From Gautieria morchelliformis (Eukaryota; Basidiomycota; Agaricomycetes; Gomphales; Gomphaceae): a stretch of 64,000 nt of DNA. The notes beneath the pieces were generated by a model that was given only the letters and a program-made list of their open reading frames with translations, was not told the origin of the DNA and searched no databases. The first letter of the stretch is position 1, and every line of letters begins with the position of its first letter. The DNA is taken from NCBI GenBank assembly GCA_015179125.1, contig WHVA01000028.1, forward strand, positions 186,001 to 250,000, given 5' to 3'. Below are positions 9,375 to 21,104 of this stretch, piece by piece. The position numbers were made by a program, and so were the translations under genes.

Positions 9375-11354
9375 CTACTCATAGAGGTCGTCCATGAGGG
9401 AGTCCTCTAGAGTGGCCGATACGATGACGTCGTCGTCGTACGGAGCCGGTGGAGCACATGACTCCTCCGGGGGCACCTCCGCGTCATCGGTGGTGATTGG
9501 GTGAGGCTGGTCGGCCTCACCACTCGCGGCGGTCTCCGCTTGGATGCTGGGGCCCGTGCCCTCGCGGAGCATGGCCTCAACGGCCGGGTCCTCAGTTTGA
9601 GGAGGGGTCCGTAAGCGCGCCAGCTCTCGGTCGAGCTGGGCGTGAGTGAGGGGTCGTGGCACCGCGGCCCTCACGTGGCTGGTCTCGATGACCTTTTGTT
9701 GGCCCTCGCGGGTGGCGGCACTGAATGCCGCGCCGGTGATGCTGCGTTGAACATAATGTTCAATGTGCGCCGCCGCTCGCGAGTGACTCCCGCGTAGCGG
9801 GCCAGCCATCTCGCGATCTCCGCGAGTGGGATGTTGGGGCCGGCTCGGCCCTCCACAGGGAATGGGCCCGTGATTGAGAGCCGCAGGGTGGTGCTCTGAG
9901 GCGTCAGCACTTCCCTGGCGTCGACAAGGCTCGACCATTGGTCGGTCGAGCCGAAGAGGTCGAGTAGCCTCGCCCTGAGCGGTGATGCGACCCCTTTGAC
10001 CCGGGGTGCAAGTGCCTTCAACCACATCCAGATGTCCATGTCGTCTAGGTTGAAGGTGCCATCCGCGTTGTCACGTATGGCGGAGGGGATTCCTTCAGGG
10101 TTGTGTATCCAACCCTTCAGGATGGCCGCGATATCGTGCGGGGTACCGCCCCCTATCACGAGACAATCCCTTTTGGGATTGCGAGCGCGTTGTTCGCGCT
10201 CGATGCGTTTGAATACACCAATCATCTCGCGGGTACGCGCGAGCTGCGGCGTTTCTTTTGCCCGCGCTATGAGTTCGCCGAAGCGTGGGTCGTCGAGCGG
10301 GCAGACATCGTACCATTGAGTACAATGCTGTTGGGCCTTTCCTACTGGTCGTGGTAGGAGGCCCGTCTCGGAGATCGGTGGATCTCCGAGTGGGATGATC
10401 AGTCCCTCCCCGGGTAGGGAGGGTGAACTGTCCCCGCCGGCGGAGGCAGGGCCACGCCAGGCCCGATGTACTGGGCCTCGACCTGTGCTACCCGCCGCTG
10501 AAGGGCGGGGTCATTGATGGTGTGCGACGATGACGCCGCTAGGTAAGCGCTGATTGCGCTTTCCTTCGCAATGGCTAGCCCATTGACGGTGTGGAGGGAG
10601 CCGCGCAATTTCTTGTGCTTTTTCTTTGGCTGCTCTGCCAGCCGCTGTGCCCGTTGGGGTCGTACGTCTTCCAGACGGACGAGTCGGACTCCCATCCATC
10701 TGGGACGCCGTACGCAGAGTTGGAAGGTGCGCTCTGCCCTTCCGTTGTTGTCGTGGTCGGAGTCGGCGCCCACAATCGGGACGCTAGCCCCGATGCTGCG
10801 TGCGCCGGCAACGGCACTGTCGCGCGAGGTGAAGATGGCCCGGCCACTGGGTCCGTGGCCGGGTCATGTCGCGGCCTTTTTGAGGCAGCGTGGACCAGGG
10901 TAACCTGAAGCTGGGCTGCACTCAGCTGCTGCTCCAGTTCCTTGATCTTGGCGCGCTCGGTTATGAGCGCATCGTCGCGGTCCTCGACCCCGCATTCCAG
11001 CTCCTTGACCTCTTTTTTAAGGTCGTGGACGTCCTGGAGGGGCTCTTCTCGCGTGTCACGTGTGATGCCCCTTGGGAGCCATCCCCAAGCTGCATCGACG
11101 GCGTTGCCGATGTCTTCATCCCGCAATTTGACCTTGCGGGTGCCGGTCGCGGCCCTAAGGTGCGCGGCGTAGTCCACGCATGTTGCGCAATCGTCCAGGT
11201 GGACGATGGCGAGGGCGTCCTCCCATCCCACGATCATCCAGTGCTCCTGGTCTATCGGAGAATGGAGAATGTCTGCGGCCCCTTGTCTCAGGGCCGTTGT
11301 TCACATTGTGGACCCGTCAACGTCCATCCCATCTTTGGGGGGCATCATCTTCAT
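9375..11354 (-). pseudogene. Extra ORF downstream of gypsy pol, function unknown
   Basis: About 2 kb of coding-like minus-strand sequence lies between the chromodomain and the polypurine tract, where Ty3/gypsy elements usually have only the LTR. It starts MKMMPPKDGMDVDG at 11354, has a TGA near codon 18, then a region with LDDCATCVDYAAHLRAATG, then a charged coiled coil (DLKKEVKELECGVEDRDDAL ...). After a frameshift near 10650 it continues through AYLAASSSHTINDPALQRR, later REMIGVFKRIEREQRARNP and IGGGTPHDIAAILKGWIHNP, and an acidic C-terminus ending LMDDLYE. No membrane segment or signal peptide, so no sign of an envelope gene. I do not recognise a domain. Confidence 0.6.
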
Positions 11355-11420
11355 GGGTAGATGATGGTGGTGGTTGCTTCCAAGAAGCGATGTGCCCTCG
11401 GAAAGATCCGAGGCGAAAAT

Positions 11421-13890
11421 TTAACTTCGCCGTGGCCAGCACGTCACGTGGTCTGCACGTGACAGACACGTCAAGCGGCATCTGGGGAGGTCGCGTGGCT
11501 TGCCCACCCCCTGAAGCTCTAGATAGCTATCTAGGGCTTCAAGGTCCTTGCAGGACGACATGGGTTCCCATGTCACGTCGCCTAGGGTCCAACGGACCTG
11601 GAATTCCAGGTCCGTTGAGTTTATCCATCGATGTGCGATAATCTCATCGACGAGCCACTCCTTGTCGTCATTTGCTCCGAAGTCATAAAATGACTTGGCC
11701 TCACGACAAGGGAACAATTCGTCGTTGTTAGCCTCGTATCGCCATACGAGGCTGGAATGGAAGACCGGTGAAATGCAACGGCTTTTCAGTTCGTTGGGAA
11801 GATCAAGGGTCACCGTCGAGGCGTCCTTGTGAGCCTCGACGACGCGGTACGGTCTGATGTACCGCGGGACTAGTTTTCTGGCTCTTCCTTTCGGATGAGA
11901 GCCTCAAGCACCGCGATCATCTCGTGCTCGTGAGTCTGGTAGTGTTGCTGAGCAACGCTGAACTTCTTTGACAAGAAGCCGGCTGGTCGACAGGTTTTCC
12001 AGTCAGGACCTTGGCCGTAGACCGCACCGACGCCGGCTTTTGATCCGTCGGTGATCACCCAGATCGGCTCTGGGCATCTTGCGTCTACTGGACGCAGGAT
12101 CGGGGCCTTGCAGGCCAACGCCTTAATGCTTTGCCAGCATTTGTCGAGCAGTGGCGTCCATTCGAATGGACGGTTATTACGTGCACAGCCCGATAGTGGG
12201 TGGTGTATGCGCTAACATCCGGCATGTAGTGTGCCAGATACTGTACGAGCCCGAGGAAACGCTGGACGTCGTTGAACGTCCGTGGCCTGCGCCACTCGTG
12301 GATGCGTTGCATCTTGTCCTCGTCGGCATGTACCCCTCGGCCATCGATCATATGGCCGAGGCACTCCATTGGGATGGAGTAGAGGTCCACCTTTTTCTTG
12401 CTCAGAAAGAGGTGGTTCTTCCTCAGTCTGTCAAAGACGATGTAGAGATGCTCTTCATGCTCTTGTATTGAGCGCGAGAATATGAAGATGTCGTCCATGT
12501 ATACATGGACGAAGCCACCTATGCAGTCGTGGAAAATGGCTGTCATCAGCCGTTGGAATGTTGATGGGGCGTTACAGTCCCCCATCTGTATCACCTAGCT
12601 CCTGAAGGTGCTGAGGATCGTGGCAAAGGCAGTCTTTGCTACGTGATCTGGATGAATCCGGATCTGCTCGTATGCCTCTGACATATCGAGTTTTGTTCGA
12701 TATTGGCAGCGAGCCATGTCGCTGCGTATGATATCCTGATCCGGGAAGGGCGTGACGTCCTTCACCGTGTTCTTGATCTGCGCCAACAGATCGAAGATGG
12801 TTCTCAATGTACCATTCTTCTTCGGCACACACAGCATGGGCACTGCCTGCTGCGCTACTGCCGGAATCCACCACTTTGCAGTGGTGTATCGTTCTATCTT
12901 TGCCGACAGTTCCTCTCGGGAGTGTTCAGGGCATTTCGGTAGTCGATCCCGCATGTGCTTGTTGGGATCAATGAGGTTGATCTCATGATTGATCTCCCAC
13001 AGTGGCAGGAGTTCTAATGGAATCCCACTGACTAGGTCAGTGATTCTTTCCATCCATTCCTCGCGGAGGCGAGGAAGGGCATCATCCATGAGGATGATGG
13101 TAGTGGTTGGCTTAGATGCCATTAGGTGCTGTTGGCGTCTATTAGGTCCCGTGGCGCGTGGGCCCGCTTTCCTCTTTCCCATCGCTTTCACCGTTAGGTG
13201 AGAGCGTCTCTCCCTACGACTGTAGGGTGAGTTCGAGGACGAGTCGTTCCGCGACTCGTCCTCCTGGCTTCGGCGCCCGGGTGATCATGCTCACCCGTGG
13301 CCCTTTGTCCTCGTTCTTCAATTCGTCGTCGTCAAATGAGACCTTGCCCGTGGGGATCACCTCGTTTCCCTTGCAAATCATCCCTGGGCTCGAGAAGTCC
13401 AGGGTTATGCCGAATCTCCTTAGGAACGGTGTCCCTAAGATAGCGTCGTAATATTCGACGTTTGCTACGTTGAAATATTCGTCGTATGTCCCGCGACCAA
13501 GCTTGATGGTCATTTTCGTTCCATAGTTGATCGTGGAACGGCTGCCTATGCAGGCTAGCTGCAGCGTGATTGGTTGCTCCAGGGAGAATGTCTTCATCCC
13601 TGTAGCTCGCGTGAACTCGGGGGACAGCAGTACCCCTTCGCTGCCGCTATCTAGCAGGCAGTGGGCTTTTACGCCGGTTATTTCCCAGTACCCTGATAGG
13701 GTACGATCTCACTGTGTGGACACATTGGCCGTGTCCTGTGTTTGCTTCGGTGGTGATACACCGGCTCGGCCGCCTTGTCTGGCATGATCGATGTGCGTGC
13801 CGCCATAACCTTCGTGGCGGTCCGTCTTCCAGCGCGAATCTGATCGCGCTGGACCTGTAGGTGGTATTTCCACCTCCTCGTCCCATTCAT
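11421..13890 (-). pseudogene. Gypsy pol: protease, RT, RNase H, chromodomain; integrase deleted
   Basis: In minus-strand order: protease with CLLDSGSEGVLLSPEF near 13650; RT with VPMLCVPKKNG, TKLDMSEAYEQIRI, GDCNAPSTFQRLM and catalytic VYMDDIFIFS near 12500; RNase H with WVITDGSKAGVGAVYGQG and THEHEMIAVLEAL; then directly a gypsy post-integrase segment (RARKLVPRYIRPYRVV) and a chromodomain (EWLVDEIIAHRW ... FQVRWTLGDVTWEP). RT carries a TAG between TFRS and VIQMGDC (about 12594). The zinc-binding and DDE integrase regions that belong between RNase H and the chromodomain are absent; the junction near 11880 is a clean in-element deletion of roughly 1 kb or more. Confidence 0.88.
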
Positions 13891-14049
13891 AGTATTGGGA
13901 CGCCTCCGGGTCCCATCTTCAGTGGGCGCTCTCCGCTTTCCGGAGTGTCGTTGGGTTGGGGATCACCCTCCCCCTCTTCGTCAATTTGTTGAAGAGAGTT
14001 TTGACCGAGATCTGTTTCCGGATCCTCGGCTTCATTGTCGTGCCTCACG

Positions 14050-16370
14050 CCGCTGTCCTCATACCGGACCTAAGCCGGGGCACTCTGCCTTCTTGTGGCC
14101 AGGTTGGCCGCATTCAAAGCATGTGGTGTTGCTTTGGCTGCCGCTGGGCCTGTCGTTGGGCCGGCCCGACATTTTCGTCGGTGGGGCAGGTCGTGGGGAC
14201 GACCCTGACGCTTGAGGCTGTTTAGCTTCAGGCGGGCGTCCAGCTTGTGCTGGGCGTGAGGGCGGTAGCCTTGCCTGTTCCGCTTCTTCCGAACAGGCTG
14301 GGCCTGGTCAGGCCCGTTTGTGTCAACGGCTTGCTCCCTGTGAGCCGGGCAGCACTTGCCATTGCTGCTGCGCTTTCTGCGCGGCGCATCCCCATGTTGT
14401 ATCGGGATGCCTCCTCGATCATCCGGGCCGTCTCGAAGAGTTGCTCTATTGAGCTGCTCTCGGCATTATAGCCCTTTTTGAGGACCTCGTTGCGCAGCGT
14501 TTCACGCAGCGCCGATACGAACCGTCTCCGGAAGTGTACTCGTCTGGCGGCTGTATCATACGTGCCGCGTATTTCGTGAGCTCGTTCAGCATCTCCTGAA
14601 CGGTTTTCATGCCTTGCATGACCGCGTCGAATTTATTCGATGTGTGATGGTATGTCAGTGTGTGCAGGAACCTCTTTTGAAGGCCTTGCATCACATATTC
14701 CAGCATCCAGCTGTGGACCTGGCGATCGAAGCGTTCAACATTTCGAAGGAATCACTCCTGGGCTTCACCGGTGAGGTGAGTGCCCACATAGCCGACCTGC
14801 GTGTCAATGCTGGTTGGCCCTAGGAGACAATTCATTTTTAGCCATCGTAGGATGGCTGCTACGAAGATTTCAAACTCTTCAAGGTCCGATCCCCTTGCAT
14901 ATGGCTCGGGGTGGGCCAATTTTACGCCGGCCTTGCTAGCACAGACTTCTCCGGGTCTGTGTCCGCGGCGTCTGCCAACGCCACGTGGATCATCCGCGTG
15001 ATCCCATTGTACGGCTCCATTGGTACGACGTCGGCCTGGTCAGGGATTCCCTGGCCTTCCATTGGGGCCATGGATCACTCGCGCGGTTGTGACGCCGCGC
15101 GGGGCAGGCTGTTATATGCCCTGATTGGCCCCGGGCCCGGATCGGGCTCGGGATCGGGAGCATTTTGTGCTCTCGGTTCCGGGGGCGTTTTGTGCCTGGT
15201 GTCCCCGGTCAGTCCCGCGTTGCGGATCCGTAGCCTGCTGTTGTAGGCTGCGCGCGCTTGCCATGCGTCCTGTACAGCTTGCGTGAGCTGCTCGTCGGGC
15301 AGCTGAGCGGTGTGGCTGTGGGCCACCGTCTCTTCGGCGTTCTTTGCTAGTAGCTCGAGTGCCCGTGTGTGGCGGCGCGTGGCAGCGGCTTCTTTACGCT
15401 GCCAGTGTGCGACTTCGAGCTCTAAGCTCTCGGTCGTCGTTTCAGAGTCAGGCTCTGAGGCGACCTGATCCCTAACGATCTGTTGGATCGTTTTACGGCT
15501 GTCCGTTGGGGCAGCCGGTTGATCCTGAGGTTCGTTCCCAAACCTTACGTCCTGTTCGACCGGGACGGCTGGCGGCGGCATTCGCTGTTTGTCTCGCTCC
15601 TTTCGGCACGCGTCGCGACTGCGTTTGTTAGCTGCGGACTGTCACGAGCTCGGACGAGTTGCGTCGCGTTCTCCGCGTGGGCGGAGTGCTTTCTGGACGT
15701 CCTCCAGCGTGGCTGTGTCTTGCAGCCTGACCTCCTCTGCCTGGTGGAGTTCCTTGCCGATTGCCATTAGGGCGGCGGCGGTGTTGTCAAGCTGCGATGC
15801 CAGCTGATCGTGCTTGTGGCGCGTCAGCATACTTCGGTGCAGCGCAGCCTGCACCTGTTTGTTCAGGACCTCTGCCATCTCGTGGTCGATGGCGTGAGCC
15901 CTCGAGCTCTTGCGACTAGAGCTCGAGTATTCCGAGTCCTGACCATCGTCGGGGCTCGTCTCTTTTGCCGTCGTCCTCCTTCAGGGACGATCGTCGTCGC
16001 TCTACTTCATGAGCGTCGGTTTGAGTCGTGGCTTTGTGCCCGTCTCGACGTTGTTGCTCTACTGTCTGATGACGGCGAGACTTCTCTGCCCTTTCCTTTG
16101 TCCTTGAGCAGAGGGAGATGGGGGGGCGGCGCCGGCTCGTCGCTCGGCTTCTTCGGCCACGCTCAAGGAGACGTGGTCGGGGTTTTCCTCGTCCTCTACT
16201 GAGGGGACGAGGGCGGTGAGATCTACGATCTCTCCGTCTTCTATTGTCCTGTTCTCTTGGTCCAGGATAGCGTCAGCCGTCGTGTCACTGGGCTGCGCCT
16301 GGGGTGTGGACCTCGAGCTCGTAGCTCGTGTCCATCTTCGACTGCGTGGAATCATCATGCTCGCAGCCAA
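14050..16370 (-). pseudogene. Gypsy gag polyprotein, frameshifted
   Basis: Begins around 16370 with a charged, acidic N-terminus, followed by coiled-coil stretches (LELEVAHWQRKEAAATRRHT). A retrotransposon capsid fold is suggested by RGSDLEEFEIFVAAILRWL, LTGEAQEWFLRNVERFDR and YHHTSNKFDAVMQGMKTV. The nucleocapsid knuckle CFECGQPGHKKAEC lies at about 14080-14122. One base is missing after PPDEYT (about 14540), which throws the frame; further shifts occur in the N-terminal part. Confidence 0.82.
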
Positions 16371-16496
16371 CAGTAGAAGGTCTACTGGAGGGTCTCAACG
16401 ATGTTTAGTCGTCGACGCAGCGATCTTTTTCAAGATTGCTTCGAATCCACTATCGGTTGGTCGTGTGGCGATCAACCGCAGGATAGTTCAAAAAGG

Positions 16497-16708
16497 TGTA
16501 AAGATATCTATCTTAAGCCTTAGGTCACAAGAGCACGACAGAACTTGACCAATGTGTGGTATTCTGATGCTACGTAGTGACAGTGTAAGGGTAAGATGCA
16601 ATGGGGACCGCTAGCCGGTTCCCACGCATAAACTATACAGTGGGTCCCTAAGGGGCCCACTGGGATTATGTAATAACTAACGTACATGTAATACACGGGT
16701 TATTTACA
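16497..16708 (-). repeat. 5' LTR of gypsy element
   Basis: Near-identical to 9126-9338. On the minus strand it starts TGTAAATAACCC and ends ATCTTTACA, followed by the element leader. Confidence 0.93.
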
Positions 16709-17336
16709 GCATCCCAGTCCCGGAAGTAGTTCCCCTTGTCCTTTGCTTCATGTCGGATCACCTTGTTTGCAAAACGGGCTGCACGGTCCGACTTGAAAAA
16801 GGACAATGCCCGTGAATCCCAGCTTGGTCGTTCAGAAAGAGGTCTCCGACAATTGCGAAGTAGATGCTGCATGTGTTGAAGAATGCGCGTCCCTTCTCCC
16901 AATCTCCATCAAAGTCCGCCGGAGTTGCGGGTTTGACCTTTGCTAACTTCGCGGACATCCTCTCTTCCGCTACTTCCGCTTTTCTGAAATCCGGCTCGTC
17001 CAGCATTTCATTTCCACCACTTTGTGGAATATCTAACTTAGCCAAAATCGCTTGTAAGGCTGTTTCAACCGCGTCGGTCTTCATCCGGTTCCGCGTCAAT
17101 TCCTCCTCCATATTCCGAAGACGATCGTCCGGATCCATGTCGGAAGGAGAAATATGGGACGGGATTTCCGGGGTTGGGAGCTCAACGTAAGAAGAGGGGC
17201 TGTCGTACGCTGTGTGTGCGGAAGAGGTTGCGATCTCCGAGTCGCTGTCTCCGATTCCAAACGCACCTATGGCAAATGCAACACACAGTATGACCGCCGG
17301 TCCTCTAGGGGAGAGACTTTTCTGCTGTAAGGGCAA
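16709..17336 (-). pseudogene. gag fragment of a second gypsy element
   Basis: A minus-strand frame with a Ser/Pro-rich N-terminus, a coiled coil (LRNMEEELTRNRMKTDAVE), then a gypsy capsid start (KPATPADFDGDWEKGRAFFN, YFAIVGDLFLNDQ). A one-base deletion near 16830 shifts the frame into ALSFFKSDRAARFANKVI ... GNYFRDWDA, where the LTR of the first element cuts it off. It differs in sequence from the gag at 14050-16370. The rest of this gag is not found at the left side of the inserted element. Confidence 0.75.
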
Positions 17337-18021
17337 CCCTGGCTGGTTGTAGAGATCACACTACCACACAACTGACAAGGGGAAATCCAAAGTATGTATA
17401 AATGAACAGAGTATACAAGAGAGGGGATTCTCACCTGACAAGGGGAAATCCAAAGAGAAAAGTCTAAGGACCCCCAATGTCAGCGAGCCTGTATTATACT
17501 ACGCTGCGCAGCCAGGGACAACACTTGGCACCCACCATCAACCCTGCATCTCCCTGACCACCCTGACCCTTGATCGACCCTTGATGCCACCTATTACGCG
17601 AGTCGCTTGATTTCCGACACTGTTCCGAGAGTGGAAGTCGGAAATTGGAGTGGAACTGGCAAGGCGAACAGAACTGGTGGAAGTTATCCCAGAAGCAGAA
17701 TCATTTCTGAAAGCGGAGGCGGAGATGGAATCGGAACCGGAACCGGAGTCGGAAATGGAGTCGGAACTGGAAATGGAAAACAGGGTGTCCCCTGACAGTG
17801 CGCAGTCATGATACAGATAGATGGAATAAACATACAATAGAACGAAAGAAGGGTGCGAACATGAAACAACAGAGAGGAAAGAGGGCAAAGGCACCTATGT
17901 ACAGAAATACGCCTTGGGACCTGCATATACACCACCCTGCACGGACTCTTCATCTGCTGGGTTGATCCCACACAACCTACGGGTAGGACATCCCACAAAT
18001 GCATCCCGACCATATGAACAC
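17337..18021. other. Non-coding, repeat-rich, possibly LTR or leader of the second gypsy element
   Basis: CTGACAAGGGGAAATCCAAAG occurs twice (about 17375 and 17437), and a GGAAYC/GGAAAT-rich hexamer run lies at 17640-17790. No gene seen. Confidence 0.4.
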
Positions 18022-18745
18022 CTAAAGGGGGTTGGATCAAGAAGGTGATGGGGTTAGTGATGAACCATCATGCTGGGTAAATGGTATCGATCGTATTTGA
18101 TGGTGTGCCTGCTGGCGAAATGTGTGAGCAGCGAATAGCTGTTCAGAGAATGGGGCAAACAGTGAATGGAGTGAACGTAGAGGAAGAGTGGTCGAAGGGT
18201 GGGGCAAACTCAGGCGAAGATGCTAGGGAGTGACGAGGGATAGCTGAGTGCGGGAAATACACGAATGGTGACAATCCGATCATAGGAACCACATCAAAAG
18301 GGGGTTGAGTAGAGGAGGTGATGAACCACGAAGCCAGTCCAAGGACGTCAATCGTACTTTGATGGCGTGGCTATGGTGAATGTTGTGAACAGTGAAGATC
18401 GGTCACCGAGCCCGGTCGAAGGGTGATCAGAGTGAACACGGAGATGGAGTGAGGAATGGGAGGATAGAGCAACGGAGTATAGGAAATAAACACGTCATGA
18501 CAATAGGGTCAGTGATGAACCACCAAGTTGGTCCAAGGACGTCGATCGTGCTTTGATGGCGTGGCTATGGTGAATGGCGCGAACAGCGAAGATCGATCGC
18601 CGAACCCGGTGAAGGGCGATCGGAGCGAACACGGAGGTGGAGTGAGGAGCGAACACGGAGGTGGAGTGAGGAGCGAACACGGAGGTGGAGTGAGGAGTGG
18701 GAGGACAGAGCGACTGGGTATAGGAAATAAACGCATCATGACATC
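18022..18745. repeat. Tandem satellite, three diverged units of about 215-270 bp
   Basis: Units of roughly 18022-18290, 18291-18506 and 18507-18745 share GTGATGAACCA, ATCGTRCTTTGATGGCGTGG, GGCTATGGTGAATG, GTGAGGARTGGGAGGA and GGAAATAAACRCRTCATGACA. The third unit carries an internal 24-bp triplication. No convincing coding. Confidence 0.8.
18623..18694. repeat. 24-bp unit in three exact tandem copies
   Basis: GAGCGAACACGG followed by AGGTGGAGTGAG, at 18623, 18647 and 18671, with no mismatch between copies. It sits inside the third satellite unit, so it is a recent expansion. Confidence 0.95.
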
Positions 18746-19339
18746 TGGCTATCTTCGACAGCATTCCTGAACTCCACACTGCCTCGATGCTTTCGCCACC
18801 ATCAGTTCCTGGTTCAAACACGTCCCCACCATCCTTGGGGTATGTCGGGAACACAGTGACTGGGCCACTCTCTTACATCTCGGTCCTTCCACCGGATGCC
18901 ACTTCTTCACCCGCTCCTATTCCAAATCTTTCTGGTTACGAACAGACATTCAATGTGTGCCAACAGGCTCAGAGTGACTCCAACAATTTGGAGTAAGGAG
19001 GATTTGGTTATCCCAAGTGAGAAAAGGAAAGCACAAGGAAGACGTATGATAATTGAACTGGGGGACATACATGCTGAACAAGTCTTTTTTATAGAAAATA
19101 CATGTATGCTACTGGCAAATGAGAAAGAGGCCAGGTGGTTTGGAACATTACAAAGGATGCACAGTCGTGTTACAAACAAAGGGGAGACATACTGTATAGA
19201 GTGAAAACTTCAGCGAAGCTAATTCTGACAAGAAAGAGGGGCTTCCAAAAGATTAATAGAGACTACAAGCCTTGGCATCTCCTACCATCCTATCCTGCAG
19301 CGGTACTATCCCCATTGATCCCAACCTGCACAGAGGCTG
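18746..19339. other. Degenerate coding-like sequence, probably transposon-derived
   Basis: Short plus-strand frames (18787-18996, 18896-19204) have no domain I recognise; they may be decayed copia sequence ahead of the candidate LTR. Confidence 0.3.
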
Positions 19340-19929
19340 TGTTACAACCATGCATCTCTGACTTCCAACACTCAGTTCGGCTCACATTCCGACCCTCCAA
19401 TAATTCCAATGTTCCCACCCCTTGTTATATCCTTTGTTATTTCGACTCTATTACTCAGACCCACCGGACTCGCCTCGCAGCACAGCAAGACCATATGTCC
19501 AGCCCCCTTTGTAGTCTCATTGTTCCATTATGTCAGATATACTTTCCGACCCCTTCTTTTGCCATTGTTCTTTACTCTACCCTGCACCCCCTTGTAATCC
19601 TTTGTTCCCAATTAGTTACTTACCCCGTATGTCTATCCAACTTCCACTCCCTCCGGAATTTGCTTAGTACTACCCTATTACATGTTGTCTCAGCTCTTTG
19701 TATAAAAGCCCCTCATGTATGCTTGTTATTCTGCAATCAAATAATCACCTTTGATACATGATTTCCTTCACTCTATCTCCTGTTCTTAGCACAGCAATTT
19801 TTGCAAGATCTCTGTCTCTCCGCCTTCTGCCTTCCGACCCAACTTCCTACCTCTGTCTAGTTCAATACTTTCCAACTTCCGACTCGCGATCTGAAATACT
19901 TAGGACGATAGTTCATTGGGGGCACAACA
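19340..19929 (+). repeat. Candidate LTR of the copia remnant
   Basis: Starts TGTTACAACC, ends GGCACAACA, pyrimidine-rich, with TATAAAAGCCCC near 19701. Located about 300 bp before copia integrase sequence on the same strand. No second copy seen, so the call rests on shape and position. Confidence 0.4.
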
Positions 19930-20229
19930 CTTAAGTTGAAGCTGTTGTCCTTTCTAGTTCCGACTTGTGGAAATATCGATACATAACAGGCTGCAACCGA
20001 TGTTATACAAGTGCGTCCTGAGCATGTCGCTCTGTCACAGAGTTGGAGTTTGACAGGTATGAGTTCTGTGATGGATGATGGTCTCAACAACTGGGGCCCT
20101 GACAGGAGTGATGGGATCAGCGAATGCAAAAGAGATATTGCAAAGAATACTTCAGCGAAGTGTTCGGAGGGCTGACAGCAGGGATGTTTGTTTGCTGGAT
20201 ATTGATGGCTGGTTTGTAGAATAAATGAA

Positions 20230-21104
20230 TAAATAAATCATGACACTTATACTCCAGAACATAATGGCATCACAGAAAGGTATAAACAGGACCCTTCAGG
20301 AAGGAGCATTAACCCTTCAACACGATGCTGGCCTTTCAAATCAATTCTGCAGGTGTGTATACAGTCAACTTTGCCAAAAATCGACTATTGCACCACAGAA
20401 TCAACAAGTCACCTTATGAAGCCTTCTGGACAGTTAAATCAAAGGTGAATTGTGTTCGCACTTATTGTTCCAAGTACTGGGCCTTGGTCCCTAAAGCAAC
20501 GAGGAGAGAAGGAGATTACAAGTCTGTGGAAGGAATATTTGTTGGATATTTCGATAACTCGAAAGCTTACAAGGTGTGGGTTCTGCGTACACATACTCTA
20601 TTGAAGTAAAGAGAGGTTGTTTTCGATGAGCTAAATCACATAGAATAAGTCATTATCCATGGAACCGACTCAGACAACACACCTATGCTATGGCAACGTG
20701 AAGCTCAATTACCTGTTACTATTCGAGCTGAGGAACCAAAACCTGTTGAGGAATGGCAGTATGATGAAGAATTACCATTCCTCAATAGGAATGACTCCAT
20801 CGGAATATTGACACCAGTGGAAGGGAAGGTGGAAAAAGGAGAGGAGGAAATAATGGAGCAGAGAATAGAGGAAGAGGAGGACGAGGAAGAGATTGAGGAG
20901 GAAATTGCGCCAAAGGCCATGGATAGATCCAAACTACGTGGGAAAAAGCCCTCGAAGAATTTGAACAGAATGCTTCTACAAACATTCTCAACCTCATCCA
21001 AAACTTTCAATTCTACTACGAATGCGGAGATTCAGCGAAGAATCGTCAGGAAACAAGTAATTTTGACATTGACTTCGGCATACATGTACTTGGAGAGCAG
21101 ATGA
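20230..21104 (+). pseudogene. Ty1/copia pol remnant (integrase C-terminal part)
   Basis: TPEHNGIT-like start near 20250, then NRLLHHRINKSPYEAFWTVK, YWALVPKATRREGDYKSVEG and EGIFVGYFDNSKAYKVW, the signature of the copia integrase C-terminal zone. After stops at 20607 and 20645 it goes into REVVFDELNHIE and a Glu-rich linker (EEEEDEEEIEEEIAP). Several frameshifts and stops; RT is not recognisable. Different subfamily from the copia at 1-1194. Confidence 0.75.

Larger units (their letters stand above)
9126..16708 (-). mobile_element. Ty3/gypsy LTR retrotransposon (chromovirus type), full length but defective
   Basis: Two LTRs of about 213 bp (9126-9338 and 16497-16708), each TG...CA, flank a 7.2 kb interior read on the minus strand. 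Order: 5' LTR (right), gag with CCHC knuckle, protease, RT, RNase H, chromodomain tail, an extra ORF, a polypurine tract, 3' LTR (left). Gag has at least one frameshift, RT has an in-frame stop, and the integrase core is missing, so the copy cannot act alone. The LTRs differ at about 10-15 sites, so it is not very recent. There is no target-site duplication: left flank TAATG, right flank GCATC. Confidence 0.93.

Noticed and set aside
19135..19761. 208-codon plus-strand frame
   Set aside because: Overlaps the candidate LTR, is low in charged residues and shows no domain; probably non-coding pyrimidine-rich LTR sequence.
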